Origin: Balanoglossus misakiensis
Taxonomy: Eukaryota > Hemichordata
Assembly: GCA_040954595.2 (NCBI GenBank)
Contig: CM082583.2
Location: 6,696,001 to 6,760,000 of the forward strand
DNA: 64,000 bases
Direction: 5' to 3'
The notes beneath the pieces are model-generated. The model was not told where the DNA came from. It worked only from the letters and a program-made list of their open reading frames with translations, and made no database searches. This document shows, piece after piece, positions 25,843 to 42,217 of the stretch (the first letter of the stretch is position 1; each line of letters starts with the position of its first letter). The position numbers and the translations under genes were made by a program.

Positions 25843-28370
25843 TGTCTGTCTGTCTGTCTGTGTCTCTGTGTGTGTGTCAGTCATTTGGAAGACTCTTACA
25901 ACTGCCTAACACCATCCCCACATAATTCACACAGTCTAACACCTGAGCCAAAAAAGGGTGTTCACAGAGACAGAAAACAAAGGTACTAAAAATGACATTA
26001 CTATAAAATACAACAGCCACACACATCATGATCAAGTTACAAAAAGTTTACAAATTCAATCAACATATATAACCAGACAGACTCTAATCTACGTTTTTTC
26101 TCTTCAATAATATATTCAGGTTCTAAACTAACAAGTCATGCTAAATGCTACAAAGGACCTCGTATTTGCATTTTTTGAGGTCTCCTTTTTAAATTTCCAA
26201 GAATGCCATGTTTTACCCCTTGGTGCAATACTTTGGTCTCACCCAATTTGTTTTCAATGCAGTATTGTTGGACCTGCACACTAGGAAATGGGGTAGAGAA
26301 GGGTTATACAAAGTTTCCAAGTTAATTCTTGTTAGCCTTGCACTTCAAGCAGTCATATAGGAGTTGATCTTGAGTAAAAAAAGAGGAATAACCCTTTCCC
26401 TGCGGTCTTGCAATCAACACCACTATCTGAACAATAGAAAAGTCAGGCTGGTCACACAGTTGACCCATCCGTGTGCAACATGCATGATACACGCATGTAA
26501 CTAGAGTTCTATCTGGAATGGTCAAAGGGTGGTTCACTATCTTCAATGATTTGACCATGATACATGTTGGCGGGATGATTTTTTTACTCTCTTCCGATCT
26601 TTTGTCGGTAAGTAGCTGGAAAATCTGATCTGGAGCGGTGTGGGGCCAAATCACACGTACACATCACACCACCACCTTGAACTGTGCCGAACTGTTCTTA
26701 CTGTGGGAAGGAATGCTACTTCTTTTGAAATTTCTCCATCACATCAGACTTAGCTGGGGTCTTACGACTATTAAAAGTCTGCCATTTTCACGAAAATGTA
26801 TCATGTATTTGTAATATTCTTTTTTTCTTATCCATAGTTCTGTCTCCAGGAATATTGCCTGATTTGCCACCACAAGTTTCGATCTAAGAAAACTTCATTT
26901 CAAGCTGTACATACAACTATCAAACTTCCAGTCAGATTCTATACATAAATAGCAAATTTCTCGTCGTATTTTACACATAAATAGCCAACGTCCCCTCACT
27001 TTCTACATGTACACATAACTGGCAAACTTGCTACCTAATCGTACCCGTAACTAGCAAACATCTTGTCACTGCTACATATACCGCTAACTAGCAAACTTCT
27101 CTTCGTAATGTACACAGAACTAACAACTTCCCTGTCACCACAGATAACTAGCAAACATCCACTCAGCTAACTAGCAAATATCCATCCAGTTTCTATACGT
27201 AGCCAGCAAACTTGCTACCCGGTTGTACAATCATGCAAAGTGCTACCAAGGGAAGAAAACTTACACTACGCAATCTCCTAAAGTTTGGCGACAGAAACCG
27301 GTCACGGAATTGCTCCCCGATTCTCATTGCATGCTTCACATTTTTGATAGTTGCATCTAGTGTTCTCACAACTTAAAATAAAAAAAGGAAAAAACCTGAA
27401 CTTCCTGTTTTGCTCTTGAAAAGTTAACATCAAATAGACACACCTCAAGAACCACAGAAAAACATTATCTGACTGGACTAACGTCTGCCTCAGCAGAACT
27501 ACTACATTCCTATATTACATAAAATGGTACGACTACATTTCTATTACATAAAATGGTGGCGTAACAGCCCACTTTCATTACTTCTTGTGGTGGCTTTCCC
27601 TAACAATGATTGGATACCACACCCTTCTCTGTAGATTTACGGCATCAGTAAATGTAATTCATGATTGGTTGTGTCAATGAATGCTTTGAATTTGGTTCCG
27701 TCAGTAAATATCACAAATTATTGTATCTTCAGAATGGGCCCAACATGAGTGAAGTGTATCTTTTAAACTTCTTCCGTGCTGGCCATGAAAATTGCACCTT
27801 TTTTTTATCTAGTGTATACTCTCTGCAAAATGCTTCGACAATTTTACCTCCCAGTGAGGAAATGTCGGGAAATGAGCATTATACTTCTCGATAGGTCAAA
27901 GAATGCAATAAATATTCTACATTATATTATATTATACCATCAAAGAATTTCATGTGAATAATGATCCATTAGGTTATACTGTCAGTCAATGTTACTTCTT
28001 CGTGGAGTTATGAGTGAAGATCAAAACTTTCTTTGGTCAGTGAATGTAATAGAAAATGTAACTTCACATTATACTTTCTATGAATTCCACGAATGATAAA
28101 CTTGTCAGTCAAAGTTACTTTTTCATTGAGTTACAGTATTGAGGAGTGAATACCAAACATTTGTCAGGTCAGTGAATGCTACACATACTGTACCCTCAAC
28201 ATTATGCTATCCTCTGAATGAATTTCACAAACATTACTACCTATTCACTCAGTTATCCTGTCGATCAATGTGATAATTGCTTTACTTTTGAAATGACAGA
28301 GAATATCATGATTACCGCGCAGCTTTAATTCTGCCACTATACAGCGAGTGAAGTCTGTCACTCTCGACAT
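24126..28370 (-). CDS. Candidate small protein gene, 84 residues in three exons
   Basis: Three exons fit together in phase: 28316-28370 (MSRVTDFTRCIVAELKLR, phase 1 out), 27265-27371 (acceptor after CTTTTTTTATTTTAAG; reads TIKNVKHAMRIGEQFRDRF and on to RRLRS, phase 0 out) and 24126-24218 (acceptor TGTTTTTAG; VSLLQECEPC, then CGINLEADQ, stop TAG). Donors are GTAATC and GTAAGT. The amino-acid make-up is protein-like and all four splice sites are good. I do not recognise the family. The two introns are about 0.9 and 3.0 kb, so the gene is easily missed by automatic calling. An AATAAA lies about 300 bases past the stop. Alternatives: the first two exons could belong to a longer transcript of the neighbouring coiled-coil gene, since phase 0 would also join its exon at 22759. 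Confidence 0.5.
25806..25880. repeat. (TG)n / (TCTG)n microsatellite
   Basis: A run of TG dinucleotides changes into TCTG units and back to TG. It lies in the long intron of the small candidate gene. Confidence 0.9.
26930..27230. repeat. Degenerate tandem repeat with AACTAGCAAAC core
   Basis: The core AACTAGCAAAC, or close variants such as AAATAGCAAAT and AGCCAGCAAAC, recurs about nine times at irregular spacing of roughly 25-45 bases. Intervening sequence is related (TCTACAT, GTACA, CTTGCTACC). It is non-coding and lies just below exon 27265-27371. Confidence 0.6.
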
Positions 28371-28826
28371 CAACGAAACTAGAAAACGACCATTTCATTG
28401 GGTTATGTGGTTAGTCAATGATCACAATTAGTGTACCTGTAGTCCTTCTCATTGCATTCAACTGACTGTAAGAGACCATTCATTAGGGCCTACAATGAAT
28501 GATCCTTTTTGTATTAAGCTGACAGTGAGTGACCACTGTATTAAAATTCAGTGAGTATCAGGTTAGTGAATGTTTCATTAGGTCAGCGAATGCTACATTG
28601 TCCAACTCATAAGGGTTTCTTTCCAGACAGAACCAGTGCAGTAAATAGTTTTAACAAGTCCTTACTGTACAGTATCAAACTAATATCTTTCTTTCATATA
28701 ATAATATCTTCATATACACTCTATGTGACATGTGTTCACACTATTCAATATGGCATTATATATATATTTATATATACACAGATCGTCCATTGGTGTCCTG
28801 TTCAGTACTGGGTCACGTGTAATAAT

Positions 28827-33920
<5,094 letters not shown>

Positions 33921-35449
33921 GTTATTGTCTTGCATTCTTTCCCGACTACACGATCTTACGACTGCATGTGTGCAATGGCTGTGACCGTGATCGGGTGGTG
34001 GAAATTTAGCTGAAATTCACTCAGCTTTCGCCGTCAAATTATCTGTGGATAGACGACTGGGGTCAAATTGTCGATATCCCATAATACTAAGAATACCAAC
34101 ACGCATGCGTGCGAACTGGGGAGCAGGAAATCGAGAAATCGACGAAGTGGTTGTTTCCGTACGTGTCCTGACATATATATGTCATACACGTGCCGCACTA
34201 ATAGATCTTGGCAAAGTAACAGTAGGCGAGGCCAGGAAACAGTTAAATACAATTGGTTATTAAGGTGCAGTCGCCAGACACCGAGTTGAGACAGAGTAAT
34301 TTGTTAGAAAAGGTGTATTAACAATAGCAATCTTTTAAAATGTAGCCCCAATATTGACGATTCTTGTGTGAGCTTTTCTTTCGTGGCCAGCTCTGCTATT
34401 GATCGGCTTGCAGTTAATACCATGGACAATTTACTGGAATATTTTAATTTAGAAAACAATCACCAATAATCACCAAACCTTGAAAGTTGACTTTTCACCC
34501 CATACCTCCGGTCATGAAAAGCAACATTCAAAGGAAAAAGTGGTAAAGGCAAAGACAGAAAGAGGCCTTTTGAGAAATCAAAAGACGTTGCCATGTTGTT
34601 GTTTTTCGGAGTGGCAGTTTATACAACCAGGAACCGATCTTTGTTATCAAAACAAATGGACTGTAACCAGCTTTAAAACTCGACAGGTGGTTGTTAATCT
34701 TCGCTTGCCAGATCTCGGAGCTTTCATCTAGTATTTGATGGCGCCACCAACGGCGACGGGTGGCGCACCGCGCATTCCGTGATAAATATGACGAGTAATT
34801 ATATGCTCCATACAATTTATTAAAATGGTTTAACTGCCCAGGAAACCATTCACAGAATTCTGCATTTTATACTTTTAGTTCAGTTTAATTCAACTCCCAT
34901 CAATGCAACGATTACATATATTTTAATAAAACAAATATAGCTGTCGGAGACACTATAGGCCTACAGTCTTGATTACCGTGACATGTTTGGCAAAAGCTGC
35001 GCTCCATGAAATAATCTCATGCACAGTGTCTCAAGGAATTTCCCAACATTTATAGTATGCCCTGTGTCTGATTGGTGTCAGTCCGATCCACCCTCTGTAA
35101 GCATTGAACCAGAGGAATTTAGACCCGTCTGATACTAGTAGTAGCTAACAGACACATACAGACAGACATTTCGCCCTTTGTGACATGATATGATTTATAT
35201 TATAAAACTACACCTTTGATTTTAAGTATCAATTCAGTTGTTGAAATACTTCGCACTGTATTTTATTCAGTCTCTAAGTAGCACAAGATTCACAATTATC
35301 AAATGATAAGGCAAGGATCGATATTCAGCTCAAGTCATTGATTTCTTCTCAGATATTCGTTATTGGCTAGAAAAATCTCATAAAAGCAACGGCTATCGCA
35401 AAAGTTAAGTATGGACAGCAACGTTTTCACACGTCAGATTGTAGCCTTC
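33921..35449. other. Intergenic region upstream of MEK
   Basis: It contains the MEK 5' flank on the right-hand side of its start and the ALDH 3' end, with AATAAA on the minus strand (TTTATT at 35262-35267). Both genes read leftward. No further gene, RNA or repeat family is evident. Confidence 0.5.
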
Positions 35450-38400
35450 TCATTTCTGCTCCAATTTCACAGTTACCTGGAACATAATAAAAATTCAGTT
35501 TAGATTAATATAGTTACCGTCATACATGTATATTGTTTTCAACTCGTAAGTTGCTATCAAAGTTGTAAAAATGAACTAGTTTTCTTCAATATACGATTCG
35601 AGATCGTTTTTATAGAAATGGAAACTTAGGGCGCGGAAAATCAAGTTATATTTTAACCCTTTTGGTGACGTCACGTCTGTGTTGGCAAAAGAACGCAGAT
35701 ATGAAGATATGTGAATGATGATATGTAAGTAAATGGTCGATTACCGTTTTTACTTCTGTGTATTCCTGAAGACCATACTCCCCTCTGTGTGTAAATAAGA
35801 GAGAGTAGCATTTGTGGCTAGAGAGCTATCATCACAAAATAGCAGCAACAAGAAGAATATCTAGATTCCGACTAGTTTCGATTGAAACGAAATAACAAAA
35901 CTACAAACTTACAGTTCACGTCCATTGCCGGACATTTTGAAGCCACCAAACGTACCCTGACACGGAATGTGCAAAAACGTATTCACCCTATGTGTTATAA
36001 AACAGAAGAATATTGTAAATGTCTAGTCCCTCGTGTAGAGCGTAGCCGCATGTCATTCGGGGAGGCAATGCCATGGAAAAGGTACACACATATGTACCAC
36101 GGTTTTGATCTCTGCCCAACCTGCCCCCATCCTCAGTGTTGAAAGCCAAAGAAAGGCAAGCCATCCATCTGTGACGAAATTGATTAATATCAGACCTTAC
36201 CACACTGTGCCTGCATCAATGCTATTGGCAATGGTCAAAGCCTTGTCGATGTCCTTCGTGATGACCCCAGCTGAAAGTCCATACGTAGTCTTGTTGGCTC
36301 TTTCAACAGCTTCCTCGATAGTCTTGAACTTGAAAATCTGCTGGACTGGGCCAAAAATCTTAGGATAGGGACAAATAGAAATAAAATTGGCATCATATAA
36401 TTCTAGAAGTATGCTGATATCCATCATCGTCGTCGTCGTCATCACCATCATCATCATCATCATCATCATCATCACCACCACCAAACAAATTGTACGAAGT
36501 GATTTACCTCCTCCTTTGCAATGCGCATGTCGTCGCTGACGTCGGAGAAAACTGTGCTCTCAATGAAGTAGCCACTGTCGCCAACGCGATTACCTCCACA
36601 TTCCAATTTCGCGCCTTCCTTTTTGCCACTTTCTATCAGCTCCATGATTTTATCGAACTGTTCTTGATTTATCTGTCATCCATAACATAAGTAACATAAC
36701 ATGACATGACATAACATAAGACTATCAGAATTCATGATTGTCGAAATACAAATATTTATGCTTTCAGGTCTTTACAGGTAATTGGATTATCACTTTACAA
36801 ATGTAGGCCAACTTATAAAGTAAAGGTGCATTTCCAGTATGACCTATCTAACCATAAAGTTATGACTTCTAAAATTATATCGCTAAAATGTCTTCCTTTT
36901 GGTCCACATATTTGAAGAGGATTTGGGACATGCATAAGTAACGGTTGAGATACAAACCTGTGGGCCAGATTCAGTTGACCGCTCATATGGATCGCCAATA
37001 ACACGTCGTTTGGCCCGGGCCACACTTTTCTTCACAAACTCATCGTAAATGTCTTCGTGAACGAACGTTCTCGAGCCAGCACAACATATTTGACCCATGT
37101 TGACAAAAAGTGCTTGGTGGCCAACTTCCACAGCATAATCGACTGGAGGTAAATTGTAAAAGTTTTGAAAGATTTAAAATCCGGGGCTTTAATGTTCCCA
37201 GATGGATAACTAGTATTTTATGGTGAAGTTGTGAGTTGATGTTTACATGGATGTAAGTAACTATAGTAACACTTACGATCAGCATCCGTGAAGACAATAA
37301 GAGGACTCTTTCCGCCCAATTCCAAGGAGACGCGTTTTAAGTTCGATTTTCCAGAAGCTTGCTGAATCAAGCAGCCAACCTAATAAAATGACAAGCATAT
37401 ACTAGCAATTAGCATTCCAGACTTGAATTTGAATTTCACTTCTAATAAAAATAAGCCAGCATTATTGGTTCAGGCTCTATAAGATAGAAGGTACGTTGGC
37501 AGTCGGCACATGTTGCTCATTTCGGCCGACACTCCCCATATCTAACCCACCTCTGTAGATCCGGTGAAGGCCACTTTATCGACGTCCATGTGTTCAGCGA
37601 TGGCGGCGCCAGCAGTTGGACCGTATCCGGGGATAACATTGACAACGCCCGGAGGGAACCCAGCCTGGTGGCGGAGAAGTGAAATGGATTTACCACTGAC
37701 AGATTCTTCGATGGTCAAGTTACGTGGTTGTCAAAGGATAAACAAGGACTCCAGAAATGTTCTTTGACTGATTAAACATACATGCATGGATGTAGAGTAT
37801 TAGTATTTCACCATCTCGGGGATAAAACTGCAGTGTATGAAGCAAACTCATTCAAAGGTGAACACTTCATATCATGAAATCTTATGTTTGTATAGTGTCA
37901 TTGAGTAATCGCGAATTTTATAACCAAGATATAACGTAACCTAGGCTCAACCTTCATTACATGTCACGATAGGTATATACCTAGCTGACTCATGGAAGAA
38001 ATCCTCAAACACTATTTTCAAGTGTTTTTTTCTGACAAAAAGTCAAGATATGCCACAAAATCTGAACTTTAAGCTTAAAAATCCTATTTATATTGCTGGT
38101 AGTCTACCTCTTTGATGAGACTTCCCATATACAGAGCTGTTAGTGGCGTCTGTTCAGCCGGTTTGACAATGCAAGTACATCCACAGGCCAATGCCGGAGC
38201 GATTTTCCAGGAGAACATGGTAATAGGATAGTTCCATGGGATGATCTGACCGCATACGCCAACAGGTTCATGGCGGGTGTAGCAAAAGAAAGGCCCGTCT
38301 GGAGGGAAATCATATTTATAAACATATAACCTTGAAACTTTCGAAGCCAATTTTCAAGTATAATACACTGTAAGAGCTCCCATAGCAAATGCGTGCAACG

Positions 38401-41068
38401 AAAGGGAACGAACCGTGGTCCTTAAAGACTGGAAGCGCAATTACTAAGTAGTCAACGATAAAATTTCCACATGGGTTCTGTCCCTTTCATTCATTCATTC
38501 ATTCATTCATTCATTCATTCATTCATTCATTCATTCATTCATTCATTCATTCATTCATTCATTCATTCATTCATTCATTCATTCATTCGATCAGTCAGTC
38601 GTCAGTCAGTCAGTCAGTCAGTCAGTCAGTCAAACTGCAGATAGCAACCGGAAAACATGTCATATCATGGTTGTCGACTTTAACTTCGATCCTACTCATA
38701 AACATCGCAATTGCCGAGGCGATGAGTTTCGGATATGGATCGAGCAAGACGTACCAACTGGAATGGTTTTGCCATGAATCTTGTCTGCAAAGCCTGCATA
38801 ATATCTCAACACGCCCGCAGCACCATTGACACTTGAGCGGGATGATGTGTATGGCTTGCCATTGTCCAGAGTTTCCAATTTCTTACAAAGTGGAGAAGCA
38901 GAGAAAAAATGTAAGATCATTTCTAGTCGTTAAAAAATTATGGGCATTGAAAGGCAACCCCACTCTGTCGGGATCGGAGACGTACTGTACGCGTATAGGC
39001 CCTGCCTGGGTCTCTGAATCGATGCTGTGTCACTCTGTACATTATAAAATGTATGGGGTTATATTAGCGTACTGTCAATAAGATCTGTATGTGCAAAATA
39101 AGTTCAAATGCAGAACACAGGTTCACTATTCCCGAGTAATATGTCGCTCTCTGCGGTAGATGTACCCGATGTACCTATTTTCAACCCACGAACCTCACTG
39201 GCACGGACTGGACTCGCACGTCTGCATAGAAATATAAAACTTCGTCAGGTGGTATACAAGATAACTTCCATCACTTTCTAATACAGATAATTTTTACTCA
39301 CGGCAATATAATCAGCATCTCTCTCAACCAACTCGGCGAGTTTATAAAGAAGTTTTCCTCTAACCGAGGCATCCATTGATCGCCATGGTGACCCACGTTT
39401 AAACGCAGCCCTCGCCGCTTTTACCGCTACGTCGACATCGGCCTAGACGAGATGAATAAAAACACATTCTTCGTTTGTCCAACTCTAAGCTAATTTCGTA
39501 GCCACATAGATTACTATTTGTTTGAAAGAAAACGTTTCTCGCTATTCTAATTTTATTGGCAAAGATCCCAATGTAACCTTTGGATCGATCATTATGCTTT
39601 CAACACGTATATATTATTTTGACTGATTGTCGTATCATTTTAAACACGACTATGCCTATTGTAAAAATAATTGATCATACTAAACGTCGTCTGCCAGAAG
39701 AGCCTCCACTAACATTAATCAGCAGAGACAGGCGAAACATTTATACATGTGAACCACACGTGATTCATCCTTACCTTATCTCCTTCTTGAACATCACATA
39801 TCTTGGTGCAATTGACAGGGTTTTCAGTTGGAAAGGTTTTCCCGCTCACGGAATTGACGAATTCATTATTGATGAAAATCTACACGAAGTTTAAAAAGTA
39901 TAGATAAAGACTCAGTATAAAAGCACACCCGCACATTCGCAAGCGGTTTATTTTTTACAGCAATGCTTCACCATCTGTTGCCAAGGTGAAACTCTCATTA
40001 CATCACAGCTAATACTAGTATCCTTGGATTCGGGTATTACTAGTAATTGTATGTATGTACCACAATTCATGTGAGGTTTGAATCCTCAACACCACCCCCT
40101 CCCCGCGGATATCAAATGATCAACCCCTAATTTGCGATGACCAAGCATTTTTACAGCCTGGCTCTTCCGTTAAAAGCTTCAAGGTGTTTGCGAAATTTTC
40201 TATCGAACCAGCAGGTAAATGGCAAATGCATGATATGTAGGAACTGCCTATGTAGCGTGTATGCGCATAGTGACTTGGAGCCCACAGGCATCATGTGGTT
40301 ATACCTTGCGAAAACAGGGTTAGGCCTACTGAACAGATTCTTTCCATGTCTAAAGTTAGAGATAGGGTAATAAACCAATAGACCCTGGCGAAATATTTCT
40401 CCGGGGTCTATGAATAAACCAACTGTTTGGTTCAACAGCTGGTCGATAACAATGTGGTGACAAAGGTGAAAGATTGGGATACCATATCACATCCCAGACA
40501 TAACTACTTAAATCTGTCTGACCTCAAAATGTCGCTCTTCAGTGAAATGTTCCACTTTGTGAAATGTACGCCTACTATAAGCTTATCAATTAAACATTTG
40601 AAGACATTCACGTGAGGGGTCACGCATGACTTTAAGGCCTATGTGACCCCCCCCCCCCCCCCAGTCCGTATCAGATCTAGGGCAGGGCCACAAGGGAGGG
40701 CCTATAGCCCGGGTGGGTGGGTCATTGTGTGGTTGGGATGGGCTCCACCGAAGATCCAGGTACACCATGCTATGTCCGAGACAGTCCCATTTTAAAGTGC
40801 ATAAGTGGGAAGTAATTTTAATGGCCTTGATATATATAATTTAAAGTAGGTCACGTTGCGTTCGGTTGAACATGTTGAATGCCCCATGAGTGAAGTCGAG
40901 ACTAGACTGCAGGCCCACGAGATTTTATTCTGAGCTGCAGCACCACCAAAAACATTGATGCTACTGATTCTGAAACTCTAGAAATCCTTGCGAACTAACC
41001 TATTTTTGACATGGACGTACCTGAGTGTATTTCACCTCCGGTGGCTGTACCTTTTCAGAGCTCGCCAT
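35450..41068 (-). CDS. Aldehyde dehydrogenase, ALDH1 class, complete (492 residues)
   Basis: Exons, in transcription order: 41021-41068, 39775-39879, 39302-39442, 38755-38881, 38108-38298, 37551-37664, 37277-37379, 36958-37142, 36508-36672, 36201-36358, 35913-35987, 35745-35784, 35450-35476. All junctions agree in phase. The enzyme oxidises aldehydes to acids with NAD(P)+. Visible catalytic residues: Asn163 in IPWNYP, Glu262 in LELGGKSP, and nucleophile Cys296 in [11 protein letters not shown]; the cofactor-loop motif GSTEVG is present. No mitochondrial presequence precedes [10 protein letters not shown] and the end is VKLEQK, so a cytosolic ALDH1-type enzyme (retinal or general aldehydes) is likelier than ALDH2. 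Odd point: the 75-base exon at 35913 encodes [20 protein letters not shown], where most relatives have VNCY and about seven further residues before PFGG. A substrate cannot be deduced from sequence alone. Confidence 0.95.
36420..36480. repeat. (CAT)n / (CGT)n microsatellite
   Basis: Runs of CGTCGT then CATCAT units lie in an ALDH intron, 28 bp from exon 36508-36672. Confidence 0.85.
38487..38632. repeat. Tetranucleotide arrays (TTCA)n then (GTCA)n
   Basis: About 25 TTCA units (38487-38588) are followed by about ten GTCA units, in the ALDH intron between exons 38108-38298 and 38755-38881. Confidence 0.95.
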
Positions 41069-42217
41069 ATCGTTGTTGAAGTCTTGGGTCTTCTAACTGT
41101 AATGATAATATGCTTGTTGGACTAGTGACAAAACCGTCACGTGTGCTTGTTGACCCCGGCTGATGCGGTGGCAGCATAGACGTGGACCCTCAACGAAACA
41201 CAGAAGGCAAAGGGTCACATCCAATAAATTCGCTCATTGTTGGTTAAAACATACTTGAAGTAAATACTATAACAGTTACGTTTATGTTTGTTCGAAGATA
41301 AAGATACTGTGTATTCATGTATAAATCGGTGCATCAATGGGATAATCCTAGCTGTGGTAACACAGCTGTACTGTTGGGGGAGGGGGGGGGGGGGGGCTGA
41401 TTACCCCAACCGACAATCAGCCCCCCCCCCCCCCACAATGGTATAGCTGCGTTACCACAGCTAGGGATAATCCCGGGGGGGGGGGGGAGGCAAATGAGAA
41501 AAAGATCTTAAAACCATTTTTGTGTAAATCATCTAGACTCCATACCTTCATCCTTTGGTTGAATAATCACCAACTAGGAAGTCATCGGAAACGTATATTT
41601 CATTAAATCAATAGATGCTTTATTTCCATATGAATCATATAAGATATCCACAACACGGGAAACCCCCATTTACTTCCTGTTTGTAACACAAAAGCAACAG
41701 AAATAAAATTGTCCACGTTTTATTAGTTTTCAAGAAATTGATACAACTCATTACTCAAACATACAATACAAAGACGTTTTCTCCCCTTATAAAGTACCTC
41801 AAGATCACCTTTCTCACTGTTTTCTTTTAATTTTATTTGCACTACATGTATTACTGTTTCATCTTTAGCTGTTCTGAAAATTAAGCTCAAAATGTAAATC
41901 TGAGATGAAGAGCCCCTGATTATGAAATTACATGGGAAAAATGTAATTTGTAAATTGTGGTCCTTTTGCTTTTTGCTCACAAAAATATAGAAATATCACC
42001 AGACTTCAATAATACAATTGCACTACAACAGGCATGACAACTACATTTTCAAAATAACTTGCCATTCACATTGTTTTAATTTCAAAGTTTACATCAATTC
42101 ATGCATTGGTTCTTTCCTGAATGAATGGCTGGCTTCAGGTTGTTTTCATTATTTACGGTAAACAGACATTGCAGCATCGTTCCCCACGGCAACACCACAT
42201 CAACTGTAGCTGGCGGC
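41069..42217. other. Spacer between the MFE-2 3' end and the ALDH 5' end
   Basis: Both flanking genes read leftward. It holds the MFE-2 3' untranslated region (AATAAA on the minus strand at about 41832), the hairpin at 41339-41475, and the ALDH 5' flank. No gene is visible. Confidence 0.5.
41339..41475. mobile_element. Hairpin element with facing poly-G and poly-C tracts
   Basis: GGGATAATCCTAGCTGTGGTAAC at the left pairs with its inverse at the right end. Inside, a G tract of about 22 bases (with one A) faces a C tract of about 14 around CTGATT and AATCAG. It begins about 270 bp upstream of the ALDH start codon. It has no coding capacity. Confidence 0.8.

Noticed and set aside
38487-38632. 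Regular spaced repeats as a CRISPR-like array
   Set aside because: They are simple tetranucleotide microsatellites without unique spacers, in an animal intron.
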